NCBI GenBank assembly: GCA_000697055.1
Contig: JNDT01002232.1
Location: 26,331-90,330, forward strand
Source of the DNA: Saksenaea vasiformis B4078
Lineage: Eukaryota > Mucoromycota > Mucoromycetes > Mucorales > Saksenaeaceae
Direction of reading: 5' to 3'
Length of the DNA stretch: 64,000 bases
The notes below the pieces were generated by a model, which ran no database searches, had not been told where the DNA came from, and worked only from the letters and a program-made list of their open reading frames with translations. How positions within the stretch are numbered: the first letter of the stretch is position 1; each line of letters starts with the position of its first letter. Shown here piece after piece: positions 36,329 through 48,200 of the stretch. A program made the position numbers and the translations under genes.

Positions 36329-37609
36329 TTACAGAGATCCTTCTTCCTCTCGCCTCCTCTTGACCCCGTGTGGCGATTGTACCGGTGGAGGAATTGGAAT
36401 ACCCATCTGAGCGCTACAAGCTCGACAAAACCAAGGATCTACTTCCATTTCGTACTGGGCGATTGGCGGATTTTCACACAACTGGTGTACGCCTTCAGAG
36501 CAGTTATCGCAGAAAAAAATGGTATTAACGTTGTCTTTGCTCTCCGCAATTCCACACAGTTTGCAAGCGGCATTCTCCAGCTCCTCTTCTTCGTCATCGT
36601 CAAATGTGTAATCCGCCAAGGTGATCACACCTGTGTCGTTTCCGGATGTTTCTCCGTTACACCTGGTTTCATCGCCATCAAGGACCATATCTTCATTGCA
36701 ATAAAATAAATAAACTGGTCTATAAGCTCGTGAAGCTTCAGACGGTTCAATGGAATCAAATAGTGTCCCTCGGATGTCAGCCAACGCTTGATCAGATGAT
36801 ATCTAGAAGTAAAGTTGACGTTCATAAGGAGTATCCTAGACATGAAGCCTTACCCTCACTTCGGTATCGCCTCCTAGTACTCTCCACACAGAACCTGTAT
36901 TACTCTCAATGTAATCTCGAAGATAGAGGTACCACGAGTGTGGCGCGTAGCCCTCGCTTTGTAGACTGTCATAGCGAACCATCAAAGCGCCCATTAACAA
37001 GAAATCTACTCCCACAGCTGGTCTTTGTTCGGATTCTTCGATCATATACTGCTCCAGACGTGGAGCAACTAGGCGATCCACAAGGGAGGTGTCCACCGGT
37101 CGTTGACGTAGGTAATCTAGTGTGCCGCATAAAATCGTGTCGATCGGTGTTGCGCGATCATGTTGGTAATAGAACAAATGCCGATTTTGGGCATTTTGTT
37201 TACTAGACCGCTGGAGATCAATTGTTGCTCTAACCTAGACATGCATGACACCTTTATTCAAACCGTCCTTCTACGTTTTTATCCTAACCATTTCAGACCC
37301 GACTTGCACGTGTAACCCGACAGGCGCGCTTGGGCGATAGGGCCATTCAAAGCGAGTCCAGTCGTCTGCATGTGTCAGCGTGACATGGTTCCACCACCAT
37401 TCTTCATTGTCTGGGCATGACTGGCGTAGGCAAAACGTAAGAAAATCGTTCAAATCTGCCGAATGACCGTATTCTCGTAGACCGGCTGCGAGAACGGCAA
37501 TTAGATCGAACTGGTCGTTTTTGATGAGCTGTTGAGGAATCACATACAACTGCAACAAGATACGCGCAAGTAGAAGTTGTGGAATACTGTTTATCATCAG
37601 TCCATCCAT
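36329..37609 (-). CDS. PHD-finger nuclear protein
   Basis: Exons complement(36329..36802, 36854..37234, 37289..37609), introns 51 and 54 nt; 391 aa. A helical N-terminal region (about 1-210) of unknown family leads to a short acidic run (DDDEEEELE). A PHD finger follows: CKLC, FFCDNC, HQLC and WFCRAC, that is C4HC3 zinc spacing. The protein ends in a short Pro/basic tail with KRRREE, a possible nuclear signal. PHD fingers read histone H3 tails; the domain lacks an obvious catalytic partner, so it is likely a subunit of a chromatin complex. The first donor is GTTAGG rather than GTRAGT. It lies 137 bp downstream of Mex67 on the same strand. Confidence 0.8.
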
Positions 37610-37746
37610 GAATCTCACACACCCTCTTCAATGTTATGAAACGCAACCCAACAAAATTTCACAATCCCCCTTTCAAACTCTAAACAGTCACTACGTTTTT
37701 TCCTCAAGTGAATGGGATGTTTAATGTGATTTGCCATATGATGAAC

Positions 37747-40073
37747 TTAAGTTCCTAGTTGGAAAGGCGGACTTCCAGAATGGTTGCGTATAATGATAGA
37801 ATCAGAAAGGATAACATAATGCCAACCTGCCAGCTGGGCCCTATCATGAAATAAAATTTAACTTGCTTCCCTTTGGCAAGGATATTCTTACCTCGACCCA
37901 TTTTGGGAAGGTGCGACTAGGAATACCCGGTCAAATGAATAACGGCTACCTTCTGCTCCAGTAGCTATAGAAAAACAGCGTGAATAACTCTGACAGAAAG
38001 TTGCTAACTTCAATACCTTCACGGAATTCACCATGAACAGTAAGAAACAAGATAATAGGGTGGGATTGTGAGCCAGCGGTCTGCCATGCATCCGTCACAA
38101 AGTGTTCAGGTCGCGTGAGATCATGAATTGTTGGTGGGAAATTTGCCATGCGCTTAACGATATTATCGTTTCCGAATGTTAGCCTCTGCGCAGGTAGCCC
38201 TGAGAAGAACAGTTTAACACAACATGATCCTTTCGTCTATGCTCGTTACCTTGGCCCCATGTGCTTTGTGCAAACGAAGCACGACTGACCGCCACTGTAA
38301 GTATTGCTTGTGGATCATATAAATCTAACAGAGCCGCTCGATTTGAGTCAAATAATGGGAAATATCTGTGGTACTGTTGTGAGCAATGGCTACTACTGTT
38401 AATAGTACCTACTTGGATAATAAGTCCTGTGCAGCTTGTCTAGAGTTGTCTTGATCAAAGAAACTTTGCTTGACAGATAGTGGTAGATTGGATGGTGCGG
38501 GAGAGCCGAATCCACCACTAGGCTGTGGCGATGCTATATCAGGTGTACCTGCTATAGGCGCATCGCCAGTTACTGGATATCCATCCAATAGTGTGATGGA
38601 CGGAAAGCGTTTTTGCAGTTCGCTATAGCGAGCGGTTGGAACAAAGAAGCGTCAGCGAGATACAAACAAGGAAAAAAATCTACAATGGCTGTTTCCATCC
38701 AACTCACGTTTGATAATGCTGTGGATTGTTATCTGTCTGTATCGGATTGCCACTAAGAACAATTTCTACCAAACGTGGTAATTTATGCGCTAGTGGATCA
38801 AGCTGACGGAACTCGGCAATCTCATTATCTTCCAATGAAATATTTTGAATGTTTGGAAAAAGCTCCACCAATTTCATGGTGGGTTTGACGGACCACAGTT
38901 TGTTCCGTGCAAAGGACACCGTAATTAGCTAAAATTTCCAATCAGTGAAACACGAAAAATGACAACGAAGCACGTAAAGCGAGTTGGTCTCTATATATAC
39001 TTACAGCATCACCGAATAGTGATTTGGCCTCCATAAGTAATCGCGATAGCACTACTGTTATACTATGTGATGTCGGTGGCAATTCTTCCAAATTTAGGTA
39101 TCCGAATTGTGGATCCCATCGTTCTTGTAAAAATTCCGCCAACTTGTTTGATCCACGCTGTCGACCACCACGACCACCATCAGTCCGCATGGTTGTTTCT
39201 GCTTGGTTTCCCATGCCACGTCTTTGAATTGTAAGCTACATGGAGAAGGTAAATACGGTAAAGTCCTAGCAGACGTGAAACTCAACTATTGAATTGCCAA
39301 AGTTGTAGTTATTCATGCGACATAAAGTCTCGGCGATCTCGTTACTGGCTAAAGTGATATGCATCACTCCATGTTCATATTGAATCTATATACAAAAGGA
39401 AAGTGCACGTCAGATATACTGACAGAGCGAGAATGAAAATTTACATTCAATGGTTCCCATTCCGTTCTTGCTTTTCGGTTCATAAATCCAATAACTTTTT
39501 CTTCAGACCCTGGCGGATAACCAGAAACCTAATATGTTGGCGTGGCGTTGAGAATACACTTGCCCAAGATGGCACGACAGTCAATTGATCTTTTTTACCG
39601 TGACGATGGCATCTCCAGAAGTCCTGATCTCGCACATTTAAATCAATGGTCTTTATCCTTGAGGTGTTGAAGATGCAAGCAACTTACATAGAACTGGCGT
39701 TCATCTGAATGTCTTCGTCCATGAAGTCGCGTGTGTACTGTTGTCGTCCACCCCGTCCTCGATTGGATGAAAACGTTTGACCTCGTCCTCTTCCACGTGG
39801 CGAAGCATGCTGTTGAGGACCAGCACCACGGCGGAATCCACTACCACCTCCACGGTTTTGTGGGGGACTATAATCGTATTTGTCCTTAGGTGGTCCTAAT
39901 CGTGCAGTAATTGGGACGTTTCCTCTATTCTGCTGTCGATCGTTGTTATAGCCATAGTCATCGACACTGTCATCAAAAAGGAAGTCCTGACGATCATTGT
40001 AACCGCCATTGTTTCCACGACCACGTCCTCCCCATCCACGTCCTCTACCACGACCTCGAGTCCAATTGTCCAT
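37747..40073 (-). CDS. MEX67: mRNA export factor Mex67 (NXF1/TAP-like)
   Basis: Exons complement(37747..37840, 37892..37964, 38017..38199, 38250..38365, 38413..38622, 38708..38928, 39005..39235, 39287..39385, 39445..39528, 39599..39623, 39688..40073); 573 aa. An RGG/Gly-rich N-terminus (about 1-125) leads to an RRM-like domain (AIVTVSGYPPGSEEKVIGF). Leucine-rich repeats (FPNIQNISLEDNEI, LPRLVEIVLSGNPIQ) and an NTF2-like domain (YFPLFDSNRAALLDLYDP, ILFLTVHGEFRE, WHYVILSDSIIIRN) follow. It carries mRNPs through the nuclear pore with an Mtr2/NXT partner. The frame stops soon after the NTF2-like domain (SPPFQLGT), so the usual C-terminal UBA (TAP-C) domain is absent. A 25-nt exon (39599-39623) encodes TSGDAIVT. 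Start is the ATG at 40073, only 144 bp from a transposon relic. Confidence 0.9.
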
Positions 40074-40217
40074 GCTGAGTAGAATGACTAGCGTTTTTTT
40101 GGACGCAGGCTCCACTTTTTTGCGTGTGACTTTTGTGCCGGCTGGTAATGAATGTTGAGCCAGTAATCAGAGATTTTTGCAGTTGTTTTGGTAGCAGAGC
40201 TTATCTTTCTCTTCGAT

Positions 40218-41134
40218 ATGAATGACCCTAACTACATGGAGGCTGATGATACTCCAGTGAATGTAAATGATGCCACCTCATTTGATGTCGATATGTCTGA
40301 GGATGATGCGCAACACGAGTGGGCAGAACTGTCTCATTCAAATCCAGCCATTTTGACTGAAAGATGGCGGGAAGGAGGTAGCCATGTAAACGATAAGCTT
40401 ATGCCGGATTTCTACATTAGCAGATGCCTCATTTCTTTGCTGATGATACTGGAGATGAAAGCTTAACAGGCGTTGCCCACTTTCCAAACAGACCATGTGT
40501 GTATCATGAGCATGAAGGTAGAACGAGAGGTTCATATAGAAATCATACTCCACAGCAAATCGGGAAACTGTTTGTTCTGGTGATTGAAGAAGGATAAACA
40601 GCAAAGGAAGCAGCGCTTATCACAGATATAAATGTCCGAACCGCTCAACATTATATCAAAACGTACAACCGGGACGAAGGAGAATGTCTACCCGGTGTTC
40701 ATACTAGATGTTACGGGAAATTGCCCAAAGCTCACTCCCAGCATCTTGCAGATTATATTGACAGAAATCCCGCCGCTGTCCTGACTGATCTAAAAAGTAG
40801 ATTACATGAGGAATTTGAAGACCTAGTCAAAAACTTGAAAGAGGTTCCTGCAGCAAGGAATCCTGTCCGGTTGATAGCTTTGCGAAGGAATAAAGTTGCA
40901 GAATGGGCAATGATGCAAGACTTGGACTTCACCGAGAACTGCGTTTTTATCGATGAAGCTGGTTTTAACTTGCATAGTCGAAGAAATTTTGGTCCTTCTG
41001 TGAACGGAACTGCAGCGAAAGGCACTATACCAACTGGAAAGGGACGTTTCGGGCGGTGCTCGCGGTTTATTGAAGACGTCTTGTCAGAGTTAAAAGCAGG
41101 TATTAGGAGAAAACAACTCAAAGCAGATGAATAA
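40218..41134 (+). pseudogene. Decayed Tc1/mariner-type transposase
   Basis: Opens MNDPNYMEADDTPVNV and follows a fungal Tc1-like transposase in pieces. A frameshift near 40422 moves the frame to MPHFFADDTG. An in-frame TAA lies near 40598, just before the HTH-like TAKEAALITDINVRTAQHY. Then come HSQHLADYIDRNPAAVLTDL and a DDE-type core, CVFIDEAGFNLHSRRNFG. The frame then jumps from PTGKG directly to a tail (LKAGIRRKQLKADE) that normally lies about 100 residues later, past the third catalytic acid. So it carries at least one frameshift, one stop and an internal deletion. Terminal inverted repeats were not seen. Not functional. Confidence 0.75.
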
Positions 41135-41751
41135 CTTATGCATCGAATTTGAGTCAGTAGACAAAGTGACGGGATCATTATTTATTCAACAATGAGCAAT
41201 TGACATTCATTCTGCTGTTCTGCTCCTAACGAGAAGGTGGCTGCATGTGAGATACAAAATGTTGTCAAAAGCAAAACCAGACCAAAATTCTTTTTTTTTT
41301 TTTCACCTACACTCCTCCCTTTCTTCTTCTTTTTATTAACCATGACACTTCCAGACCTGCACGACTCCCTCAAACTCCCTCAGATTTGTTTATTTCAGCG
41401 AATATCCTCCTATATCCGCCATTATTATACACCGCATTCAAGAAAGCATAAAAGAAACAAAAAGAAGAGGAAGCTTTTAGTCAAGGTATGTCGTCAGACT
41501 GTAAACTATATGCATATAAATAAATTCAAAAGTTGCATGCCACGATTGTGGTCAAGCGGGCCACGAGATGAGGACGAACAAAACATATCCCCTCAATGAA
41601 CCGAGCAAGCGTGGTTAGTAGTTTGATCAATAGCCTTTGGCTTTCTCATTGGTTTTGGGCTGTGACCTAGCTGGAAAAAATAAGCCGACACGAACCAGCA
41701 TCGAAGAAGAAAAAACGAGGACCTTCATATATTTTTATACCACTTGCAGCA
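41135..41751. other. Intergenic with one small ORF
   Basis: The ATG ORF at 41341-41599 (MTLPDLHDSLKLPQICLFQR, then Lys/Arg-rich) ends in a possible donor (AAG|gtatgt). No convincing downstream exon found. Otherwise nothing. Confidence 0.35.
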
Positions 41752-42551
41752 ATGTCAGAGCCATCTACAGCCACTGCTGACACGATCAGGGGTGAATACG
41801 AGGGCATGACGGTGGCTCAGATAATCCGCTATAAAAAGATAAAGAAGAGTTGCCAAATGGAACTTGAAGCACGTATGTCAAATAAAAACCTCAATAATAT
41901 ACATGATTTGATCTTATTTCTTATGTTGAACCATAGTGCGAGAAAGTCTTGAAGAAGCTGAGCGTGGTGAACAGCCTGAATCGAGTGCGCAGGCTCAGCA
42001 GCGCACACAACGACCGCTGGATGGTGAAAAGCGAAAGCGAACGCAGTCAGTCCAAGAGAAATCGAGAAAAAAGGACTGCAGCAAGACAACATCAACCAAA
42101 AGATGTCCAACACTTCTGCAAACTGGTAGATTTGAAGAAGCTCAAACACATAGCAGAAGGTCCAACAAGCTTTGTCCCGATTATCTGAGTGCATATTGTC
42201 ATACCAAAAGCATGTGATGATGCCGACGACTGCGTTGATTTTATCTTTCACTGTAAGAAAGAACACAGCGATTGGTTATTTAGTGAGGAGAAACCAGCAT
42301 CTGCCTCGAGAAAAGAGTGCCTCAAAGATGTGCGCAAAATGGAGAGAATGCGCGAGCAGACGTTGGCGCATTGGGTCGAACAATACCGAGGCAAGGAAGC
42401 ATTCGTTGAAGAATCCTTGGAGACACTGTCCGTACAGTGGCACGGAGTGCACATGGCAATATATGGTACAAAGGCAATATTTGTAGAAAGAGCCTCAGGA
42501 CAGAAACTGTCTTCGTACATTATGTCAAGGCGAGCATGGAATTATCTGTGA
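41752..42551 (+). pseudogene. Unknown gene, apparently broken
   Basis: Exon 41752..41872 (MSEPSTATADTIRGEYEGMT...) splices cleanly over a 64-nt intron to 41937, continuing LRESLEEAERGEQPESSAQ. Soon after, the better coding signal moves to another frame (DVQHFCKLVDLKKLKHIAEG). It is then crossed by a TGA, and beyond it reads open to 42551 (CVDFIFHCKKEHSDWLFSEE, then a Tyr/Trp-rich end). A 58-nt GTGAAA...CAG intron (about 42023-42080) could repair the frame change but not the TGA. Either a pseudogene with one nonsense change or a gene ending at that TGA. Family unknown; possibly part of a repeat family. Confidence 0.4.
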
Positions 42552-42880
42552 AGCCACATGACTCCGAGGTCTAGCTATGGCGCTGACGGTGATATACAGT
42601 TAGCAACCTTTTAAGAAAATCACGCGGCTCAGTTTTTCTATTAGTAGTCTCATCTTATGGCAGTATCGTCTAGCTAGTATCTATCATTATCTGTCTATTT
42701 AAATTAACCTCGCAGTGACACATTGTTCTTTATTCTTATCTTTATTTCTACAGTACTTCAAGGAAAAGCAAGTTGTATTTGCTCAAGTCGTAGAAGTCGC
42801 CTTTTCCTGATATACGCAATAAAACAGACTGAAATCCCAATTTTAAACATCACGTACATCAGAGTACACTTTCAGACATT
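42552..42880. other. Intergenic, no gene seen
   Basis: AT-rich 3' flank of the phosphatase gene and of the broken unknown gene. Confidence 0.5.
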
Positions 42881-44323
42881 TTAATAAAAAGTAGTAAGTA
42901 ACATTCTGTATGGGACGTTACAGAAAATATTCGATATGTGTTTCCTATGGATGATGTTAGACTTATTGCATAAAATGGATCCTTTTGTAACCTTCTGTTG
43001 CACTTGTGCTGGACGCTCGTTCTCTGGTGCGGCATCAAATACGTTAAAAAAGCGTTCTCCATTAACTCCTACTTCTAGGATGGATGCAAGATTTCCACAC
43101 CGATAACAATAGTTCGGAGCAGACCATACTGTTGACAGTTTATCGTCAAATAGCACCTGTTATAACCAAATGGATCAGTTTCCTCTTTTTCTTGCTTTTT
43201 TAATTTTCTACCTGATAGCCTGCATTACACAATTGATGGGCTCGTAAAATATGCGTCATGTTGTTCATCCGCAGGAATTGATCAACTACCGAGCTTCCAA
43301 ACATATAGCCAGCCCCTCTAATTCACAGTGAGTATGGCCACTGTACAGTACTCTTTCACTTGCCTTGCAGATATCGCAAATTCCTCTTTGTCTGGGTCAG
43401 GATCAGACCATACCAAATCTGCCATAGCGCCCTCATGTGGTATCTCTGTAACGTCACCACCGTCATCACATTATTCGCATATCCTCGTTTTACACTATTT
43501 AATAATTTACCTCGAAATCGATCAATGATCTTGATCTGATCAAGAACATGTATCGTTGGTGACAGTCCTGTTCATCCATTTTGGGGTATGAAAAAGGAGG
43601 AAAGATGGAGACAGGTATGTTTTAAGCCATTACCTCCATGTACGCAGAAAATCGTATTGTCGATGACGACAGATAACGTCAGAAAATCAAACATGTCCGT
43701 AAAGTACTGCCATACTTGCTGCGAGCCGTATTTCCGTGTGCATTCAGTATAAAAACCATAGGTCTATCTACGTTAGCTGGGGATATTTATTCAGGCAATA
43801 GCAGAACCTTTTACCTGTGTCACCGCTCTTGATTCATGATTACCGCGCACGAGTTGGACCCGATCGGGATACCTCAGTTTAAGACATGTCAACAAAGAAA
43901 TGGTTTCGACACTAAACAATCCGCGATCAACGTAATCACCTAACAGGGTATCCGCGGATATAAAACGTAGGTAAGGCTTAATGTTTGATTGTTTTCTAAA
44001 GCTCACCAAGAAAGAGATAGTTTGTGTCAGGGCAGTATCCCCCGATGCGGAATATCTCGATTAGATCATAGTACTGTCTATACAACAAAGAAAAGAGGTA
44101 TGCATTCACGATTCAGACACCATGGGCAAACATTGGTATGAATATTTTCTTTATACCCATGGATGTCACCAACGACTGTGACAGGTGCACGAATGTGGAC
44201 CACATTGCTTTCTTTCATCAGCAATTCTTTCGTCTTCTCGCAGATCTCTTTGATAACGCATTCCGCTAGTAATTGTTTTTTATAAAGACATTCTAAGCAC
44301 GCGTCGAGATCAAGGGCCACCAT
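42881..44323 (-). CDS. PP2A-like serine/threonine phosphatase, Ppg1 type
   Basis: Exons complement(42881..43156, 43212..43317, 43364..43445, 43511..43567, 43634..43763, 43815..43939, 44007..44077, 44157..44323); 337 aa. All metal-site motifs are present: GDIHG (53-56), GDYVDRG (80-86), RGNHESR and [30 protein letters not shown] and [11 protein letters not shown] follow. Closest to fungal Ppg1, which acts in a STRIPAK/Far-like complex and in glycogen regulation, by recollection of the family. The 46-nt intron 43318-43363 begins with GC (AG|GCAAGT), a rare but known donor type. The last about 35 residues are unlike the usual C-terminus and end TTFY instead of YFL; a missed terminal intron is possible. 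Confidence 0.88.
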
Positions 44324-44480
44324 TCTATATTGTTATGGGTATGCGTAATCAATGGTTGGTGAACGTCGGAAAAAGGAGTACAAAAAGTGCGAAAATTTGA
44401 TTTCAGCATGTACAGATGATTGGGACTCCAGCGGGGCATCCCGTCACATGTAATGCTACCCAGGAGCCGTAGATGCCAAG

Positions 44481-45235
44481 ATAGGACCTATTTCTGTCAG
44501 TAAAAACGATGTGTATTTCTACCGTCCACAAGTTGCAATGGTATGTATTTTTTAAGGGGAATACCAGTGGACAGTTTTATTGAGTCAGTCAGGGTTTTGT
44601 TGTGCAGAGCATATTAGACGTATCTCAGATGGTACACAGTATGCCGTCGACAGCCGCACAAGCTCTTGCTCGTGGAAAGACCTGTTGGCAAAAGGAGGTA
44701 CATACTAGTCATGTTCGTCTTTGTATAACATTAGTGACAACCTCTCATGAGCATACGTCCGTTGCGTGATCCAGCGTAATTATCCACTGTGCCAATACAC
44801 ATGATCAACAACAGCTTTTTCCCTCTTTTGCTAGGGCCAAAAGCTTTGGCATATTCTCTTCCCTGTGATTAAATGGTATCATCAACGATCTGAGCCCAGA
44901 TCTTAAAATATGGCATCATTTAAGTATCCAAAAGCTCTGTACTTGAAGATGAGGTCAAATCATCACCAATAGCTACCACACTGTGGAACGGCATTTACCA
45001 TGTTTTTCTGTGGATATCTTCATTTTGTGGACAGCTTCACTTTTGGACATCTATACATGATGAAAACCGGTTTGTGGGCGGTCTTTCCCCTTCATTCTTT
45101 GACGCGATCGTTAACGTGAACGGTCGTATCTCGTTGCGTTATAGACCTTGGCCTTGCTCGACCTTGAGGAATTCATTGGACAATGCAATCAGGACAGTGA
45201 TCCGCTTGCATGTACTTGACAAAATTCTTGTTTAA
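44481..45235 (+). pseudogene. Decayed multi-exon gene, unknown family
   Basis: A run of exon-like pieces: 44481-44540 (IGPISVSKNDVYFYRPQVAM), then GT...CAG and 44608-44697 (SILDVSQMVHSMPSTAAQAL, ending WQKE). Next GT...TAG and 44835 onward (GQKLWHILFPVIKWYH), hitting a TAA near 44900. The same frame continues (FKYPKALYLKM), then a shifted frame stays open to 45235 (LWNGIYHVFLWISSFCGQLH, FDAIVNVNGRISLRYRPWP). The pieces share Trp/Leu-rich character, a little like decayed F-box/LRR proteins, but I cannot name the family. Confidence 0.3.
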
Positions 45236-48200
45236 TAGCAGAATCGAGAACACGACAGATGATTGTATTTGATTTACATTTGTCATATATGATAGAAGCG
45301 ATTGTTTTGTCGTCCTTATTCAGAATACGAGCACTACAAATCTTCAAGCAAACGTAGTGGCATAGATCTTGACTCGCAAGATCTGTATAGTATAGTTGAC
45401 TATTGTGATATCCATCGATATAGAAATGCTTTTCGCGACTGGAGATAATTGGTGTTATCGTGTTGCCTTAAGTAGTGTGTAGCTTTCTGATAGAACACTA
45501 CCCGAACTTTAGCGTCTGCAATTTGGTATTGTCACCGAGTTCAATAGATTAAGCTATCATTACCTCATCACGGTGATCATCTCATGCTACTATCGTGCTT
45601 AACATCAAGAAGGACGTTGGTTAAATTGACCGTGGTAAGGTTTATAAACAATGTCAAATAAATCTACTCCTTTCTTCTGTCGAACACACCCAAAAAGTAC
45701 ACAGATCCTGATGGTTGCATTATCGAAGGACGTCTTATTCCAAAGATACACATACATAGGACTTGACAAGCGCTTGGGCATATGCTTTCCTTTTTTGTTT
45801 GCGGAGTCTTCGGGTGATTGGGTAGAGAAGATCTTACAGTAAGTCAAGTCTTGCCAAACAGTTGTTCCTGCTATCAGATATGAAACTTCGTACCTACATG
45901 TCTCTTCAATTCTCTTCCTTGATCTGGTAATCAATGGCTGAGGAATGCATCGATTTTTCTAGGTACATAAGCCATATTCAGTCGAGCCCTTGTTATTTCT
46001 TTTTGAGAGGTATTCCATGTGAAAATCAGCTACACCGACCAAAAGTATGCTTTCACTTTCTTTACCTAATTAATATTTCTTTGTGCCTCTCTTCTTCTAT
46101 TTATTCTGATTTCTATCTGCATTACTGTGTATAAAAGAGATCCTATACTCATTACCTCCTTGTCATTGGATCAGATTGCCTTTCATTCCTATGCGTCTTT
46201 CTCATTCATCTCACCAATGCGCCACAGATTTACACATGCTCTCTGAAACTTTTTTATGCCAGCTGCAGTGTCACTGATATGCTTGAAGAGACTTGGAACC
46301 AATAAGCGCAGTTTGATAATATATGTTGTGTGTTCCACTACTTTTAACGTTAGAAGCATCTGTACACGCTGCCTTCAAAACATTTGCATGGGAAACTGAA
46401 ATTCGTGTTGCTTACATGAACCTGGTCCTTCAAGGATACATGATTTACAGTAATATCATACAATATAGTTGGACGAAACGTCAAATCGTCTTTGTTTGAT
46501 ACAAAGTTACAAGCGAAATCATGGATTTTTAGGTTTGTACTAAAAAATCAATTATTCCATAAAGATCACTCGGCTTACATGTGCTTGACGCATAATCTAT
46601 GTCGAACAACAAACATCTGCAATTTAGTATAGCTGACGTATAGCACCTAATCTGGAAGGCTAGGTTGCAAGATAAGGACATAGCCAAGGAAAAAGGAGAC
46701 GCGCCGTAGTCGCACGACCAGATTAACAGATGGAGGATGATTTTGTTGTCGCTGAAATGCGTGATTAAGTCAGTTGCAACATATAATGGAATAGGAACTA
46801 TCTGCGAGTGAGTTGTTAATATTTGACTTCATGCCATTTGAAGTAGGGAACAGTTGCAAAGCAGGCATGTAGGGACTGTTTGGAAGGGGAAAAGAAGTCT
46901 CCCAAATTGAAATGTGATGGACTAGCATGTTACTTGGCGCGGACAGAACAAAAGAGGAAGGAGCTAGGGATTATGAATATTTGCTTGCGCTCCTATGCAG
47001 TTCCTTAACAGTGTTTTATGCTTACTTGTTATTATCGTTATTGGAAGGCAACAACGAGGGTGGACAGATTGTGTTGCGATGGAACTGCACCGTGGTTGGC
47101 AGAGCGTTGGATCCCATTTCGTTATGACAGGAAGCCCTGTACCTTTCTGATTTAGTCGAGCTTGTATTTAATACCAGTGGTAACGAAGCCATAGGTCCTT
47201 CCACTAAGTCGTCTTACACAAAACTTGAGCATGAAAATCTTATATACTTTCCACAATTATATATTGCTTATCCACATATTTGTTCCTGCCCTATAGCTTC
47301 TTCACACTGCTGAAATAGGAAACTTCTCCTTGCATGGTGATACTCACAGTTGAACACGGGTTACAGAGACTTTCTCTACGATAGTGCCAACCGAATATGC
47401 TTGGTGGCTGATGCCAATGCTGTCCACAACTTATTACGTTTGCAAGCGTCTTCAAATTTCTCGGTGACGCTATACCTAGTAATATCTTCGTAATTACACC
47501 ATGATCTTGATGCAGGTGGCAACATCTCTGGTTTGGACGTATCCTAACTCGCCCGTAGATACTTTCATTATCATCTTAGTTGTGTTCCATTTAGAAATTT
47601 CGCGTGATAAGCGACCTTTTGTGGCCTGCAGGTGAGCACTTCCCCATATTTCTGTATCGAAGCATTACCCCGAAGTAAACACTCGGCGATCGCTACTCTT
47701 AGCGACTTTATTGGACCCCTTTACGGATCTATCACTTAAAAAACGTGGTAGCTACTTACACCAGTAACCTTATTCCAATAACATCATACTCCATCCTTGT
47801 CCCTTGGAGGCAACAGTGTAGCATGAAAGATGATAGTCATCAAATCTCAGAGATGCCCGATCTGTAACACATCATTTACTGTGTTTCATGAGAAGTAAAC
47901 GTTTTAGCTTCATGATACAACGTCTTCACCTAATACTACCATCCTACTATCTGTGCAAGGGGAAACGGTGACATTGACAACTAGTACATAGCGGCATGTT
48001 TATATTTATTTCTTGTTTTCGTGGAAGCTAGGTAAGGGTGAGATGAATTGATAGTAGTCCAAAACCCAATTGCATTTCGCGAGTTGTTTGCGTAAAGTGA
48101 TTAGATTTTTCTAATATGCCTAGAGTTTGACCCTGTATCGATTTGTCCCAAGAAACCTTTGGTTAATTCCCTATTTATGTAACATTTACATTTGTACGGT

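Noticed and set aside
40074..41751. Intact Tc1/mariner element
   Set aside because: Frameshift, stop and internal deletion, and no terminal inverted repeats could be identified.
41829..42266. 145-codon minus ORF
   Set aside because: Shadow of the unknown plus-strand gene at 41752-42551; starts at a non-ATG or weak site and has hydrophobic random-like composition.
45605..45934. Minus ORF in the gene desert
   Set aside because: Overlaps an equally plausible plus ORF; no motif, no splice partner.
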